From Eledone cirrhosa (taxonomy: Eukaryota > Mollusca > Cephalopoda > Octopoda > Eledonidae), in NCBI GenBank assembly GCA_964016885.1, contig OZ024741.1:33128177-33192176 (forward strand): a stretch of DNA of 64,000 bases. Reading direction: 5' to 3'. The notes under the pieces are model-generated. The model did not search any database and was not told the DNA's origin. It worked only from the letters and a program-made list of their open reading frames with translations. Each line of letters opens with the position of its first letter. The stretch's first letter is position 1. The translations under genes were made by a program, and so were the position numbers. Below, piece by piece: positions 1 through 9,927 of the stretch.

Positions 1-508
1 TCTCCGCACAATATAGAACGGGTTATTAACTGACATAATCATTAAAATCCCGATGAATTGATAAGAAAAAATATTTCTATCATATGCCAAGTAAGCTTCG
101 TCAGCAATGTTGGTGTAATCACTGCCTCCGTCTCTCTCACTCTCCCCATCTGTCACTATTATGAGCAAATGGGGGCCCAGGCGTTGGCCACCCCACGGCC
201 CCGGTGGACAGAATAGAGAAATCGTTTCATGGATGTGGAAGGCACCTTAGATTTATTTTTTAGGACTGCTAAATTTCCGTTACATGCGGATTAATCAAAT
301 CTACGAAGGAATGAAACTTTATTCCTAGCTTATGTTCGCTTCATAAAAGAAAGGAAATATCTAAAGAGTAAATATTTGCGAGACATTTCGAAATATATTC
401 TAAGGGAGAGTCGGTATTTCATGTTGACGAAGAGACGTGTTGAGGGAACAAAGGCAATTAGAAATTAAAAATTAAAGCTCAAATTTAAGAAGTACCATCA
501 TTTCTGGT
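1..508. other. Unassigned AT-rich sequence
   Basis: I see no coding signature, repeat family or structured element that I can name in this stretch. A short GC-richer patch near 170-215 breaks an otherwise AT-rich background. Confidence 0.5.
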
Positions 509-878
509 TACAGCACTAAAACTGATATTTTTATCTTGTTTTGAGCCCTTATGAAAACGTTACAGCACCAAAACTGAAAACTGATATTTTTCTCCGGTTT
601 TGAGCCCCTGTGAAAACTTTACAGCACCAAAACTGATATTTTTATCCAGGTTTGAGCTCTTGTAAAAACGTTACATCACCAAAACTGATATTTTTATCCA
701 GGTTTGAACCCTTGTGAGAACGTTACAGCACCAAAACTGATATTTTAATCCAGTTTGAACCCTTGTGAAAACGTTACAGCACCAAAACTGATATTTTAAT
801 CCAGTTTGAACCCTTGTGAAAACGTTACAGCACCAAAACTGATATTTTTATCCAGTTTTGAGCCCTTGTGGAAACGTT
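509..878. repeat. Minisatellite, about 52-bp unit, seven copies
   Basis: A unit beginning CAGCACCAAAACTGATATTT and ending near TTGTGAAAACGTTA recurs with starts at about 511, 563, 622, 674, 726, 777 and 828. The spacing is 51-52 bp except for one 59-bp copy, which carries a 7-bp internal duplication of AACTGAA. Copies differ by a few substitutions, with the last three most alike, which fits recent expansion at the right end. There are no spacers between units. Confidence 0.9.
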
Positions 879-879
879 T

Positions 880-1530
880 GTAGGAGGAGTATTTAGTGCG
901 GTTACAGATATTTTAACAAAACCGTGTGATCACTCCATTACAAATATACATTTTGTTAGCACCCTCAGACGGGTTCTCTCGCTTATACGTTCAAACAATA
1001 TCTCATTGTGTGAGTAATGTGAGCAATCGGAATTATAGCGAATCTATTTCCTATAACCTCACTACATAGACAAAAAATAGGTGACAATAGTCGATTTAAG
1101 GGCGCTGCTTATTAATATTGAGTCAAATGTGCAACATTTAGTCCCTTCATTTCAGGCTCAAAACACAATAATAAAACAAGAAATAATTCCAATTTAATTT
1201 TCAATATATCGCTTTTGAACGGGTTTACGGAGAGGTGGAGTCTTTCTGATAAATTTTATTCTCTAAAATCGAGTAGGATTCCTAAAATATATGACAAATA
1301 CTGTTGTACATGAACGCTAATGGCAATCATAACAGATATACCTTACACATTTTTACGTTTGAAATTATTTGCTGTTGGTTGTATGTATTTCAGCTTCGTA
1401 TTAAAAGAACTATTAACTAGAGATCTAATATTGTTTGGGCCAGCAATGCACAATTCTTCTTTATCAGATATATATGTCTGGCAATATAAAGTGATTTGTG
1501 GTCGTAGACTGATGGTTGCAACCTATATTA
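880..1530. other. Unassigned sequence between minisatellite and microsatellite
   Basis: No recognised gene, SINE or element terminus is visible. Composition is AT-rich and all frames are closed apart from short chance runs. Confidence 0.5.
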
Positions 1531-1646
<116 letters not shown>

Positions 1647-1766
1647 GAGGTGAGTTTTATTGTAGCACAATAAAGCAATGCAAATATAGGATAAGTAGCA
1701 CTCAACAGTTTATAGGACTGGAGTATAAATAATATAAAATCAAAAGATGGTTAAAAGAGTTCCATG

Positions 1767-1837
1767 TATTTTATTATGCGCATTTCAAAAACAAATATCA
1801 TCGTGGGATGATATTTGCATTCTCATCAGATAAAATA
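1767..1837 (-). ncRNA. Hammerhead ribozyme-like motif (left arm)
   Basis: On the minus strand an 8-bp perfect stem I (TATTTTAT with ATAAAATA) closes a CTGATGA box at 1829-1823. A stem II follows with AAATATCAT pairing to ATGATATTT, then GAAA at 1786-1783, a tiny stem III from TGCGCA, and the cleavage dinucleotide TA. All catalytic-core bases of the family (CUGANGA, GAAA, UH) are present. Predicted cleavage is just after the TA. Stem III is only 2-3 bp, as described for hammerheads of Penelope-like elements, so activity may need a dimer. Confidence 0.75.
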
Positions 1838-2252
1838 GGGAGACATGATATGAAGCTTAAAAAACACTTGCGAGCAGTGAAGTGTTAAATCAACATATGA
1901 AAAATAAAATAAGATGGATATATGAGATTGGGAAAAAAGGAAAGGAAGGGGGGAAGGAAAAGTATTATCTTACAACGGTTTTTTTTAATTTCTCTCTGTG
2001 AGACAGTGTTTCTCAGTATTAAAGGTTATCTCTCTCTCTCACTCATTTTCTCCTCCTCTCTCACCCTTCCTTCTTATACTCCTCTTCCGTCATTTTCTTA
2101 TTACATTCTTTCTTCCTCTTCCTTACCTTTTCCTTCCCCCCTTCCTTTTCTTTTTTTCCCAATCTCATATATCCATCTTATTTTATTTTTCATATGTTGA
2201 TTTAACACTTCACTGCTCGCAAGTGTCTTTTAAGCTTCATATCAGATCTCCC

Positions 2253-2323
2253 TATTTTATCTGATGAGAACGCAAATATCATCCCACCATGATATTTGTT
2301 TTTGAAATGCGCATAATAAAATA
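2253..2323 (+). ncRNA. Hammerhead ribozyme-like motif (right arm)
   Basis: This is the mirror copy of the left-arm motif. Stem I is TATTTTAT at 2253-2260 with ATAAAATA at 2316-2323, the box CTGATGA is at 2261-2267, GAAA at 2304-2307, stem III TGCGCA at 2308-2313 and the cleavage site TA at 2314-2315. Stem II differs from the left copy at a few positions but keeps the AAATATCAT/ATGATATTT pairing with one change. Core preservation despite arm divergence argues for function in the ancestral unit. Confidence 0.77.
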
Positions 2324-2367
2324 CATAGAACTCTTTTAACCATCTTTTGATTTTATATTATTTATAT

Positions 2368-2667
2368 ATATATATGATATTTTAACGCATCACAACATAT
2401 TTTTACAGCGGATATGACAATTTAAATTTGAATATCATATGGCTTTCTTTCATGGTTCCGAGCTTTTTAATTTGAAATCTTCAAGATTAAATGTTTTCTA
2501 AATTAACACACAATTCATTCGGCAGTTTAGATTTGAATAGTCATAATTAGTATAGAAACTACGTATTGTGTTTTTTTTATTTCACTTTTTATACCTCCCT
2601 AAACACTTCAAACCAAACTCAAAGAAGCTTAAGTAGCAATCAACAATGGGAATGTTCATATATGTGC

Positions 2668-2749
<82 letters not shown>

Positions 2750-2750
2750 C
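2368..2750. repeat. Diverged AT-rich repeat ending in a long (TA)n tract
   Basis: The segment 2375-2665 shows patchy similarity to 9145-9395 (shared TTTTAATTT, AATCTTCA, CTAAATTAACAC and CAATCA blocks in the same order). Both run into a (TA)n tract, here about 2671-2749. I read this as an old dispersed repeat, but the identity is low and was judged by eye. Confidence 0.4.
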
Positions 2751-2865
2751 TATCTTTGTGTTTCACCTTCCGTATTAAAGTTTTATATTATAAAATTAGT
2801 CAGCATTTAATTTGTAACAGTGCTGTTCATATCTATTAACTTTTCAAAGTCTTCTAAATGAAATA

Positions 2866-3043
2866 ATTGTTTCTACTTTTGGCACAAGGCCAGCAATTAC
2901 CCAGTGTATTATGGTACTTTATTTTATCGATCCTGTAAGGATGAAAGGCAAAGTTAACCTCGGCGGGATTTGAACTCAGACCATAAAGGGCCGTAACTCT
3001 TTGCTGCATGGCGTCCGGCACTCTACCGATACTGCCAATCCAC
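2866..3043 (-). mobile_element. tRNA-derived SINE (octopus OK/SK-like), minus strand
   Basis: On the minus strand the head TGGCAGTATCGGTAGAG resembles a pol III A box, and GAGTTCAAATCCCG is a good B box. A conserved body follows with the GATAAAATAAAGTACC segment, ending at GTAGAAACAATT. It is one of six copies in the window, all in this orientation. The family matches my memory of tRNA-Lys-type cephalopod SINEs; the exact subfamily is not established here. Confidence 0.8.
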
Positions 3044-3159
3044 CGAAATAATGATAGCGGTGCATTAGTGATGTGTTTTAGTTCTCAGACAGAGACCGTG
3101 GGTTGGTGTTGGAACTGTTACTATCATCAGCTGCGGATTGAAGACACTCGCTCTTATAC

Positions 3160-3292
3160 AAAATTCCAGTCACGACACATTGGTCAGTCAGAGATTATAG
3201 TCAGATACACTTACCCAAAGTGGCATTCATCGAGATTGAACCAGAAACCATGAGGTTGGGAAATGAACGCCTTAACCACACAACTATGTCTG

Positions 3293-3324
<32 letters not shown>

Positions 3325-3527
3325 CAAATTTAAGTCCAAAGAATCATTAGATAAAATATATACAGTATTTCCTCTCCCAATCAGCATAAATCAACCACAT
3401 ATAAAAATCATAAACAATATATATATATATATATAATTATTTGTTCAATCTCGGTGAATGTCACTTTGGGTAAGTGTATCTGATTATAATCTCTGACTAA
3501 CCAATGTGTCGTGACTGGAATACACAC
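3160..3527. repeat. Inverted repeat with 80-bp arms
   Basis: The segment about 3165-3245 (including GACACATTGGTCAGTCAGAG) is mirrored at about 3445-3525 with few mismatches. The roughly 200-bp interior is AT-rich with two (TA)n tracts and no ORF. It could be a small foldback or MITE-like element. No hammerhead core is present in either arm. Confidence 0.7.
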
Positions 3528-3535
3528 ACACACAT

Positions 3536-3603
<68 letters not shown>

Positions 3604-3635
3604 CATATATATATAATTATATATATATATATTTC
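3528..3635. repeat. (CA)n/(TA)n microsatellite
   Basis: A short CACACA run is followed by about 30 TA units and an imperfect TA-rich tail. It lies directly outside the left end of the Penelope-like element. Confidence 0.95.
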
Positions 3636-3688
3636 GTTCTGAATTTGTTTAGCAAGATTCTTTATCTGAAATCGTGTGTTGAAACCGA

Positions 3689-3812
3689 TATTGTTATACT
3701 TTGGGAGGGTCATGTTGCCAATAAGAAACACACGCACCAGTTGCTTTCACTTCAATTTATTATAATAAATTTATAATAAATTTATAAATTTATAAATTTC
3801 TGGTTGGTTGGT
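3689..3812. repeat. PLE-A left terminal inverted repeat
   Basis: It reads from TTGTTATACTTTGGGAGGGT to a (TGGT)n-like run, and is the reverse complement of 7426-7561. An internal AATTTATAATAAATTTATAA block varies in copy number between the two ends. The same sequence ends the copies near 20000 and, in diverged form, fragments near 16490 and 37385. Confidence 0.85.
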
Positions 3813-4874
3813 TGGAGAGAGAAACTAATATTTATAAGCCTTATACGTCCTGAAGAACAGTACATTACTCAAGAATGTGATAAGCACTTTAACAAGAAAC
3901 TAAAGTGGCTTAAGCAGATAAAGCTAAATCAGGATACTATAGAGAATACCAATAGATATCCCGACAAAATTGACGGTATAAATATGGCCGACACCTCATT
4001 AAGAGATGAGTTCAACAACAACAACAACACAAATATATACGGCAACACAATAATAGATAACGATGAGTTATCTGTATTATGTCTACCCCCAAAATTTGCG
4101 ACATTCAAGAAGGTAAATATGATTAGTTGTCTGTCAGAAATAGAAAAATCATTTACAAAACTACGCTGGAGCCTCAAAAACAAAAACAAAAACAAAAACA
4201 AAAACAAAAGTAACAATATACGCACACACATATACAACACACATCCCAACAACAACAGACACACAGACACAAACAACAATAACAAAAACACACACACCAA
4301 CAACAACAACAAAAATAATAACATACCCAGAAACAACAACAACAGACACGCAGACACAAACAACAATAACAACACACACAACAATACTAACACACACGGA
4401 GACAACAACAACACACATCAACAACAGCACACATCAACAACAACAACACACACACATTCAATGCCTCTCACCACCACCACAGTCTTAACAAACACACAGA
4501 CACAGAAAACAAGTAATGACAGTAGGACAGAAATCACAGAAATAAGGGAAAGTAATAGGATTAAAAGGAGAAGGGAGACTAAGGACAAAGAAAATAACCA
4601 AGACGAACACACAGACTCATAAAATAGGGTAGATAACAACAATGAGCCAGTGGAAAGAGACAGGAGTAATTATGAGAGACATAGAAACAACCATGAGGCT
4701 GTTGGTGGAAATAGAAATAGAAACAACACAACTAACAATAACAATAGCACTAGTACACATAAAGCAGCAGCCTGGAACTCTACGTTTTATAATCCCTCCG
4801 ATAAATCGTTCGACCTGCGACGAGTCCACTACACGACTTTACCATTCAACAAACGCACGCAATTGCCGTCGTAG
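3804..4874 (+). pseudogene. PLE-A N-terminal region (frameshifted)
   Basis: An open frame of 272 codons (3804-4622) includes LCLPPKFATF, a short conserved motif of the region upstream of PLE reverse transcriptases. It then enters a tract of about 330 bp that is almost entirely CAA/AAC/ACA triplets, encoding Asn, Thr and His. A second frame (4650-4874) continues with an aromatic-rich segment that should join the RT. The tract is simple sequence in origin, so its length is probably unstable. No catalytic residues are expected here. The start is unclear because the terminal repeat lies directly upstream and part of it is in frame. Confidence 0.65.
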
Positions 4875-6445
4875 GTCGATGAACAAACAGAAGCACAATT
4901 TAGTATAGCTAGATCCGAACTTAGAAATATTATAGAACAGTATAGCAAGAAGCATAATAGAATGGAGGTCCAGCAACTGGGAGAAAAATCTGCAAATGGC
5001 TTGCGTAAGCTCATGCAGCGCTCGCGTAATGGAGAGATAGCATGCTTTCCAACAGACAAGTCTGGCAGAATGTCGGTTGACAGCCTGCCAAACTACATCC
5101 AGGCAATGCAACCCCACATCACTAACATAAGAGAGGTAACACCACAGGAGCATGAGGATAGAGAAAAAGCCCTCAATGCCCATATGGTGATGTGGACGAA
5201 TATAATGCAGCCCAACAAAAGGACTGCCAACAACTTCCAGGCCTGGAACAATGACGTGCCGGCGTTGTATGGGCTTCGAAAAGACCATAAAACGGGCAGT
5301 GACCCTGTCGCGGGACCACCAACACGGCCAGTCTGTGGAGCTAACATTGCTAGTAACTACAGACTGTCCTACTTCCTCTCCCTGATCATACGCCCCATCA
5401 TTGAAATGTCCCCAGATGTATGTGACAGCACGGAGGACCTCCTCAGCAGAATCAGCGTGAGTAACCGATCTAGGGACCTAACAAACTGCATAATAGGTAG
5501 TATGGATGTTGTGTCCCTGTATCCATCTATTGACGTGGATTTTGCTGTGGAGAAATGCGTAGAAATGATCAGTGAGAGCAATGTTGAGTTCCGTGGGATT
5601 GATACCAGTGAGCTGGGACTCCTACTTAAACTTACCTATAGTAATAATTACCTAGACACATATGACCTTAGCAACATGTGCCCTACAAGACCAGCAAGAG
5701 GCAGACCACCTACCATTACCTCAATGGCCAAGAAAACCCACACAGATAGATGGAACGGGTGGACCAGAGCCATACGGACACCTGAAAACCACGATGAACT
5801 GAAGAAAATGATTGCACATGCGGTAGGGGCCAGCATAAAACTAACCCTTAAGGAACATATGTTCAAATTTAATGGAAAAACATATGCCCAAGAGGAAGGA
5901 GCAGCCATTGGTGTTAGCATTGCAGGCGACATAGCTAACTTATTCATGGTATGGTGGGACAGTAGACTTAAACTTAAAGAACAATTAGAAGACCCCTTAA
6001 CCCTGATAATGTACTCCCGCTACGTTGATGATATAAACATCGTAGTTAAGACACCCCACTAGAGAACAGTCAGGAACTAGAAAAAAACACAATGGAAAGC
6101 ATCCAGCAAATAGCTAACTCCATCCACCAGAGCATTAGAGTTACTATAGACTACCCAAGTAAACACCCCAACCATCGATTACCTGTACTAGACACAGAGC
6201 TCTGGCTAGATACTATTAATAATAAAAAAACAAATCCTCCATTCCCATTATGCCAAACCCATGACTTCCAAACATCTGATCCACCGAAACTCGGCCATTT
6301 CGGACCATACCAAAATCAACATACTGATTGCGGATTTGGTACGGGTGATGAGAAACGTGTCCCGCATGTGCAACCCCGAAGAACTAGAGAGACACATACA
6401 ACACTTCATCCACCGTATGCAGTTCTCTGGCTACAATCAGAGTGA
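4870..6445 (+). pseudogene. PLE-A reverse transcriptase (frameshifted)
   Basis: The main frame (4962-6062) carries the PLE RT signature. A KDHK..GPPTRPVCG segment lies near 5280, followed by motif A MDVVSLYPSI (about 5500), motif B EEGAAIGVSIAGDIANLF (about 5895) and motif C RYVDDINIVV (about 6018), so the metal-binding aspartates are retained. A stop follows at 6060, and the thumb region continues in two other frames to about 6445. An insertion between motifs A and B containing a Lys/Arg-rich stretch may be element-specific. The product would copy element RNA during target-primed integration. Upstream it connects in frame to about 4880 without a Met. Confidence 0.85.
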
Positions 6446-7152
6446 TAAAATCAGAGTGTATAGAGGAGCCAGAACCCAATGGGGAAAAAATGATAAATAA
6501 TGACATAAATGGGACCTGCCCCTTGTATAGGAGCAAATTTTGGAATAGAATAGAAAGAACTAGGAACAAGGCTAATAGAATAAACTCATGGTATGATAGC
6601 AATAAATACCAGAGTGTAATGTTCATCGATACAACCCCTAGAGGTGAATTAGCTTACAAATTTAGAAGGGCCCTAAATAAACATAAACTCAATATTAAGA
6701 TAGTAGAAAGACCAGGTAGCTCCGTAAAAACACTCATGAGCAAGACATACCCTTTTCAAAGACCCTCATGTATGGATAAGAAATGTATAACCTGTAAAAT
6801 AAAGCCCCATATTAACTGTAAAACTAGAAATGTAGTGTATAGCATAAGATGTACCGAAGGACAATGTAGAGACAAAAATATAGTGTACATAGGTGAGACA
6901 GCTCGTAGTGTAGGGGAACGGATAAATGAACACTGGCGAGACCTTCAAGATAGTAAAGAATCATCTGTACTCTACCAACATGCTAAAATAGAACACAAGG
7001 GTAAATTAGAGAACATAGAAATAAAAATAGAATCTACACACAGAAAAGACGCAATGTTTAGACAAATTACAGAGGCAATAAACATAAAAGAATTACAACC
7101 AAAATTAAATAGAAAATATGAGTGGAACAGCAATATCACAACTTACAATTAA
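6442..7152 (+). pseudogene. PLE-A C-terminal GIY-YIG endonuclease
   Basis: This 236-codon frame has the Cys pattern CMDKKCITCK typical of the linker before PLE nucleases. The nuclease core follows, with VVYSIRC and IVYIGETARSV matching the GIY and YIG halves, then R and E in GERINEHW, which match the catalytic Arg/Glu positions. The frame ends at a stop just before the 3' UTR. It would nick the target to prime reverse transcription. It is open here but is only the C-terminal third of a longer polyprotein whose upstream part is in other frames. An internal Met at 6442 is probably not a real start. Confidence 0.85.
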
Positions 7153-7425
7153 GGACAAAATGAAAACACACACACACATAGAACAAACAACCAACCAGTA
7201 ACATGTAAATAAACAAATAAATAAATGAACATAAACACACACAGACACCCGGATGTAGCGCATGCACAGACTGAGCACACAACACACACACAGAAACAAA
7301 ATGGCGTAGGACAGAACAAAGAAGAGGCACAGAAACAAAGAAAGGAATCCCCAGTCAGTGAAGAGGTCACAGAGTGTGTGACGAAAGAACTATGACAATA
7401 TATAAACAACTATCTGGTTGTGGAA
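7153..7425 (+). other. PLE-A 3' untranslated region
   Basis: CA-rich sequence of about 270 bp follows the stop codon and is repeated almost exactly at 19600-19885, which defines it as part of the element. It contains no ORF of its own; frames over it encode Cys/Val-rich chance peptides. Confidence 0.75.
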
Positions 7426-7556
7426 CCAACCAACCAACCAGAAATTTATAAATTTATAAATTTATTATAAATTTATTATAAATTTATTATAATAAATTGA
7501 AGTGAAAGCAACTGGTGCGTGTGTTTCTTATTGGCAACATGACCCTCCCAAAGTAT

Positions 7557-7561
<5 letters not shown>
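7426..7561. repeat. PLE-A right terminal inverted repeat
   Basis: It is the reverse complement of 3689-3812, slightly longer through an extra AAATTTATTATA unit. It ends at CCCAAAGTATAACAA and passes straight into (TA)n. Confidence 0.85.
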
Positions 7562-7641
<80 letters not shown>

Positions 7642-7722
7642 CGCAGACTCTCTATCTCTCTCCCTCTCCCCTCTCTCTCTCTATCTCTTTCTCTACATAT
7701 ATATATATATATATGTATATAT
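7562..7722. repeat. (TA)n, (CT)n and (TA)n microsatellites
   Basis: About 38 TA units are followed by a CTCTCTC-rich stretch and a second shorter TA tract. Confidence 0.95.
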
Positions 7723-8065
7723 TGGGTGATGGGTAAAGACCTCCTTCGGTTACGAATGACCATGAGATTTTACACGTAGAAGTTCCTCTGTGAGGCACAA
7801 GTCCGGGCAAGGTTATTTGTAGAAGACGAAAAGTCGCCAATACATACCAGTCTCCCCTCTCCACGCCACCGATGTTGTCCAAGGGAAAAGCTATGGCTGA
7901 TACAGCTTGGTACAAGTGATGTCGCAACTCATTTCTACAGTTAATTAAACTGGAGCAACGTGAAATAAAGTGTCTTGCTCAAGGGCACAACGCAGCATCC
8001 GATCCGAAAATTGAAATCACATCCTCCCAATTGCAAGCTCAACGCTCTAACCACTAAGCCATATA
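7723..8065 (-). mobile_element. tRNA-derived SINE (second family), minus strand
   Basis: Read on the minus strand it begins ATGGCTTAGTGGTTAGAGCG (A box), followed by a B-box-like ATTTCAATTTTC. A body with GAGCAAGACACTTTATTTCA follows, shared with the copy at 39372. The tRNA-like head shows arginine-tRNA-like features by memory only. The 3' part runs to a (TA)n tract at about 7722. Confidence 0.75.
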
Positions 8066-8149
8066 TAGTAAACCCAACTGAGAGAATACTGAGTTGAGAA
8101 ATGAGAGAATACTGTGCTGCGTGTGGATGTGATAAGTCGAATATAATGA

Positions 8150-8425
8150 AACAAGTTGAAAATGGGACAAAATACGAAAAACAGAACTACAGAAATGGGT
8201 GAAAAATAATTGGGAACTTAACACTCTGATCTTCATCTGACTCCTCTAAACATTGAAACACCGGGAGTTTAGAGGGTTTATATATACCCGATTCCTCTAA
8301 ACTCCCGGTGTTTCAATGTTTAGAGGAGTCAGATGAAGATCAGAGTGTTAAGTTCCCAATTTTTTTCACCCATTTCTGTAGTTCTGTTTTTTGTATTTTG
8401 CCCCATTTTCAACTTTTCAAGTTTA
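8150..8425. repeat. Near-perfect palindrome, about 125-bp arms
   Basis: Arms 8150-8271 and 8293-8424 are reverse complements with very few differences, around a 20-bp loop. The block CTCCCGGTGTTTCAATGTTT is in both. The right arm ends where the mariner remnant begins. It lacks a hammerhead core. A cruciform-forming foldback or the hairpin product of an inverted duplication are both possible. Confidence 0.85.
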
Positions 8426-8439
8426 GGAATAACCAAAGA

Positions 8440-9063
8440 GTGCTTAGAAATACATTGTTTTATTTGCTAACAGTATGTCATCCATACCCAAGGGCAGGAA
8501 TCATCATAGCCTGGTCATCGTTCATCAGTTTTGGCACCATCTTCGCGCAGACTTTCCGCATGTCCAAATATTTAGTGAGAATCTTCCAGATGCTGTCCAG
8601 ATTCATGCCCAGCTCGTTTGCCATTAGTCGAACAGTCAGCCGACGATCGCTACGCACCATCTGCCTGACGCGCTCAACGTTGACCTCAGTCCTGGTTGTT
8701 GAGGGCCTTCCGCTCCTGGGGTCATCTTCCACGTCCTCGCCTCCTTCTTTAAACCTCTTGCACCACTCAAAAACACGAGAGCGTGACATCGTCTCATCTC
8801 CATACACTTGCTGCACCAATCCCAGTGCTTCTGGCGGAGTTTTCAAGTTTGTTCATTACTCTGTGCTCATTGCTTGACGACCTGAAACAGAGGACATGTA
8901 TATAAAATTATAAAGAAAAAAGTTTGATCGCTGCAGAGAACTAAGATTACAGTTACATACTCCAGGGGGATTACTTTCAAGGAGAAAACTCTTAGTGTGA
9001 AGTTTGGGTTTTAAATATGTCTTTTGTGACATCAGTCCTGCAACTTTTCTGACAGACCTCGTA
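8440..9063 (-). mobile_element. Internally deleted mariner (Tc1/mariner) element
   Basis: On the minus strand it starts at a TA-flanked end reading CGAGGTCTGTCAGAAAAGTT, the form of a mariner terminal repeat. About 190 bp of leader follows, then the transposase N-terminus. The catalytic half of the gene and a recognisable right terminal repeat are missing, so the element is non-autonomous and broken. The usual full length is about 1.3 kb. Confidence 0.75.
8478..8870 (-). pseudogene. Mariner transposase, N-terminal fragment
   Basis: The frame encodes the paired helix-turn-helix DNA-binding part of a Mos1-type transposase, with GDETMSRSRVFEWCKRFKEG, EDDPRSGRPSTTRTEVNVER and the linker MRKVCAKMVPKL. 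Only about 120 codons remain of roughly 345, and the DDD catalytic domain is absent. The ATG at 8870 is followed within a few codons by stops, so the N-terminus has lost several codons relative to the family. After the linker the sequence jumps to unrelated sequence at about 8490. It cannot transpose, though the DNA-binding part might still bind element ends if expressed. Confidence 0.85.
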
Positions 9064-9400
9064 TACGTATGTATTCATGTATATATTTATTCATATATGT
9101 ACATATGCATATATGAATATATGTAAGTATGTATATACGTACTAACACTTCACAACATTGCCCTTCAGTAGAGTTAGCAATTTAATTATTTCTACCATCA
9201 GACCAATTTTAGTTGATCCTAGATTTTAATTTATAATCTTCAGCTTTTAAAATTCTCCTAAATTAACACTTCATACAGCATTTCGGAATTGAATAGAATT
9301 AATGACTTTTTCGCCTTCCATACCTCTCACAGCTCATTCAATTCAAACCGAAAGAGTGGAGAGCAATCAGTAAACACACATTAGCAAGGTTGTGTTTCTC
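9064..9400. other. AT-rich spacer with a diverged repeat
   Basis: A TATG-rich start is followed by about 250 bp resembling 2375-2665 in block order. Nothing coding is visible. Confidence 0.4.
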
Positions 9401-9419
9401 TCAATACGTCAGGAAACAC

Positions 9420-9456
9420 ACGCATATAAATATATGTATACGTATATATGTGGATA

Positions 9457-9506
<50 letters not shown>

Positions 9507-9656
9507 AGTATGTACGTATACGTACATACATATATGTATACGGACGTAGTATGTATATATATACATACATGCACACATATACGTATACATACATACTTGC
9601 ATTTAAGTAAGTGCCGTACTAAGAGTGAGAAATGAAATTTCGTTTCATTCTATTCC

Positions 9657-9714
<58 letters not shown>

Positions 9715-9726
9715 GTGTATATATTA
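9420..9726. repeat. Imperfect (TA)n/(CATA)n microsatellite cluster
   Basis: Two TA tracts (about 9455-9502 and 9657-9722) are separated by TACGTA-rich, partly self-complementary sequence and a short unique piece at 9605-9655. Confidence 0.9.
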
Positions 9727-9907
9727 TGTTTCTACTTTAGGCACAAGGCCAGCAAATACCCAGTGCATTACTGGTACTTTATTTTATCGATCCCGTAAGG
9801 ATGAAAGGCAAAGTTAACCTCGGCGGGATTTGAACTCAGATCGTAAAGGGACGTAACTAGGCTTGAAAGCATGGCGTCCGACCCTCTACCGATACTGCCA
9901 ATCCATG
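9727..9907 (-). mobile_element. tRNA-derived SINE (octopus OK/SK-like), minus strand
   Basis: Full-length copy of the same family as at 2866, with B box GAGTTCAAATCCCG on the minus strand and the TGGCAGTATCGGTAGAG head. It sits 20 bp from a (GATA)n target used by a LINE. Confidence 0.8.
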
Positions 9908-9927
9908 AACAGATAGATAGATAGATA
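9908..9927. repeat. (GATA)n tract at LINE 3' junction
   Basis: Four GATA/AGAT units join directly to the 3' end of the truncated Tx1-like LINE. Confidence 0.9.

Larger units (their letters stand above)
1725..2367. repeat. Foldback element with 230-bp inverted arms, each carrying a hammerhead
   Basis: The left arm (about 1725-1963) is closely matched by the reverse complement of the right arm (about 2125-2367), with a pyrimidine-rich spacer of about 160 bp. Shared blocks include the ATCAAAAGATGGTTAAAAGA segment near the outer ends. Each arm holds a hammerhead-ribozyme-like core, minus strand on the left and plus strand on the right, so the two read away from the centre. No ORF in the element resembles a protein. 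The right end runs into a short (TA)n. I infer a non-autonomous foldback or paired pLTR-like unit mobilised by a retroelement; the mechanism is not shown by the sequence. Confidence 0.85.
3636..7561 (+). mobile_element. Penelope-like element, type A, near full length but decayed
   Basis: This 3.9-kb unit holds, in order, a 125-bp inverted terminal repeat, an N-terminal region with a low-complexity Asn/Thr/His tract, a reverse transcriptase, a GIY-YIG endonuclease and the matching inverted repeat. RT followed by GIY-YIG is diagnostic of endonuclease-bearing Penelope-like retroelements. The frame changes several times (breaks near 4620, 4870, 6062, 6250 and 6440), so it is not translatable as it stands. 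Beyond the left repeat, 3636-3688 matches the outer end of the second copy near 20000, which shows the element extends slightly past the palindromic part. Both ends abut (TA)n tracts. Confidence 0.85.

Noticed and set aside
509..878. CRISPR-like array
   Set aside because: The units are contiguous tandem copies without unique spacers, and all other evidence is animal.
3060..3110. Hammerhead at CTGATGA on the minus strand near 3127
   Set aside because: No GAAA box and no pairing stems follow within 100 bp.
3929..4430. Minus-strand Leu/Val/Cys-rich frames
   Set aside because: They are the complement of the CAA-rich tract in the PLE coding strand.
8150..8425. Hammerhead in the palindrome
   Set aside because: CAGATGA and CTGACTC occur but not CTGANGA, and no GAAA with matching stems follows.
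8308..8877. 189-codon plus-strand frame over the mariner
   Set aside because: It is the antisense shadow of the transposase fragment, which has clear family motifs on the minus strand.
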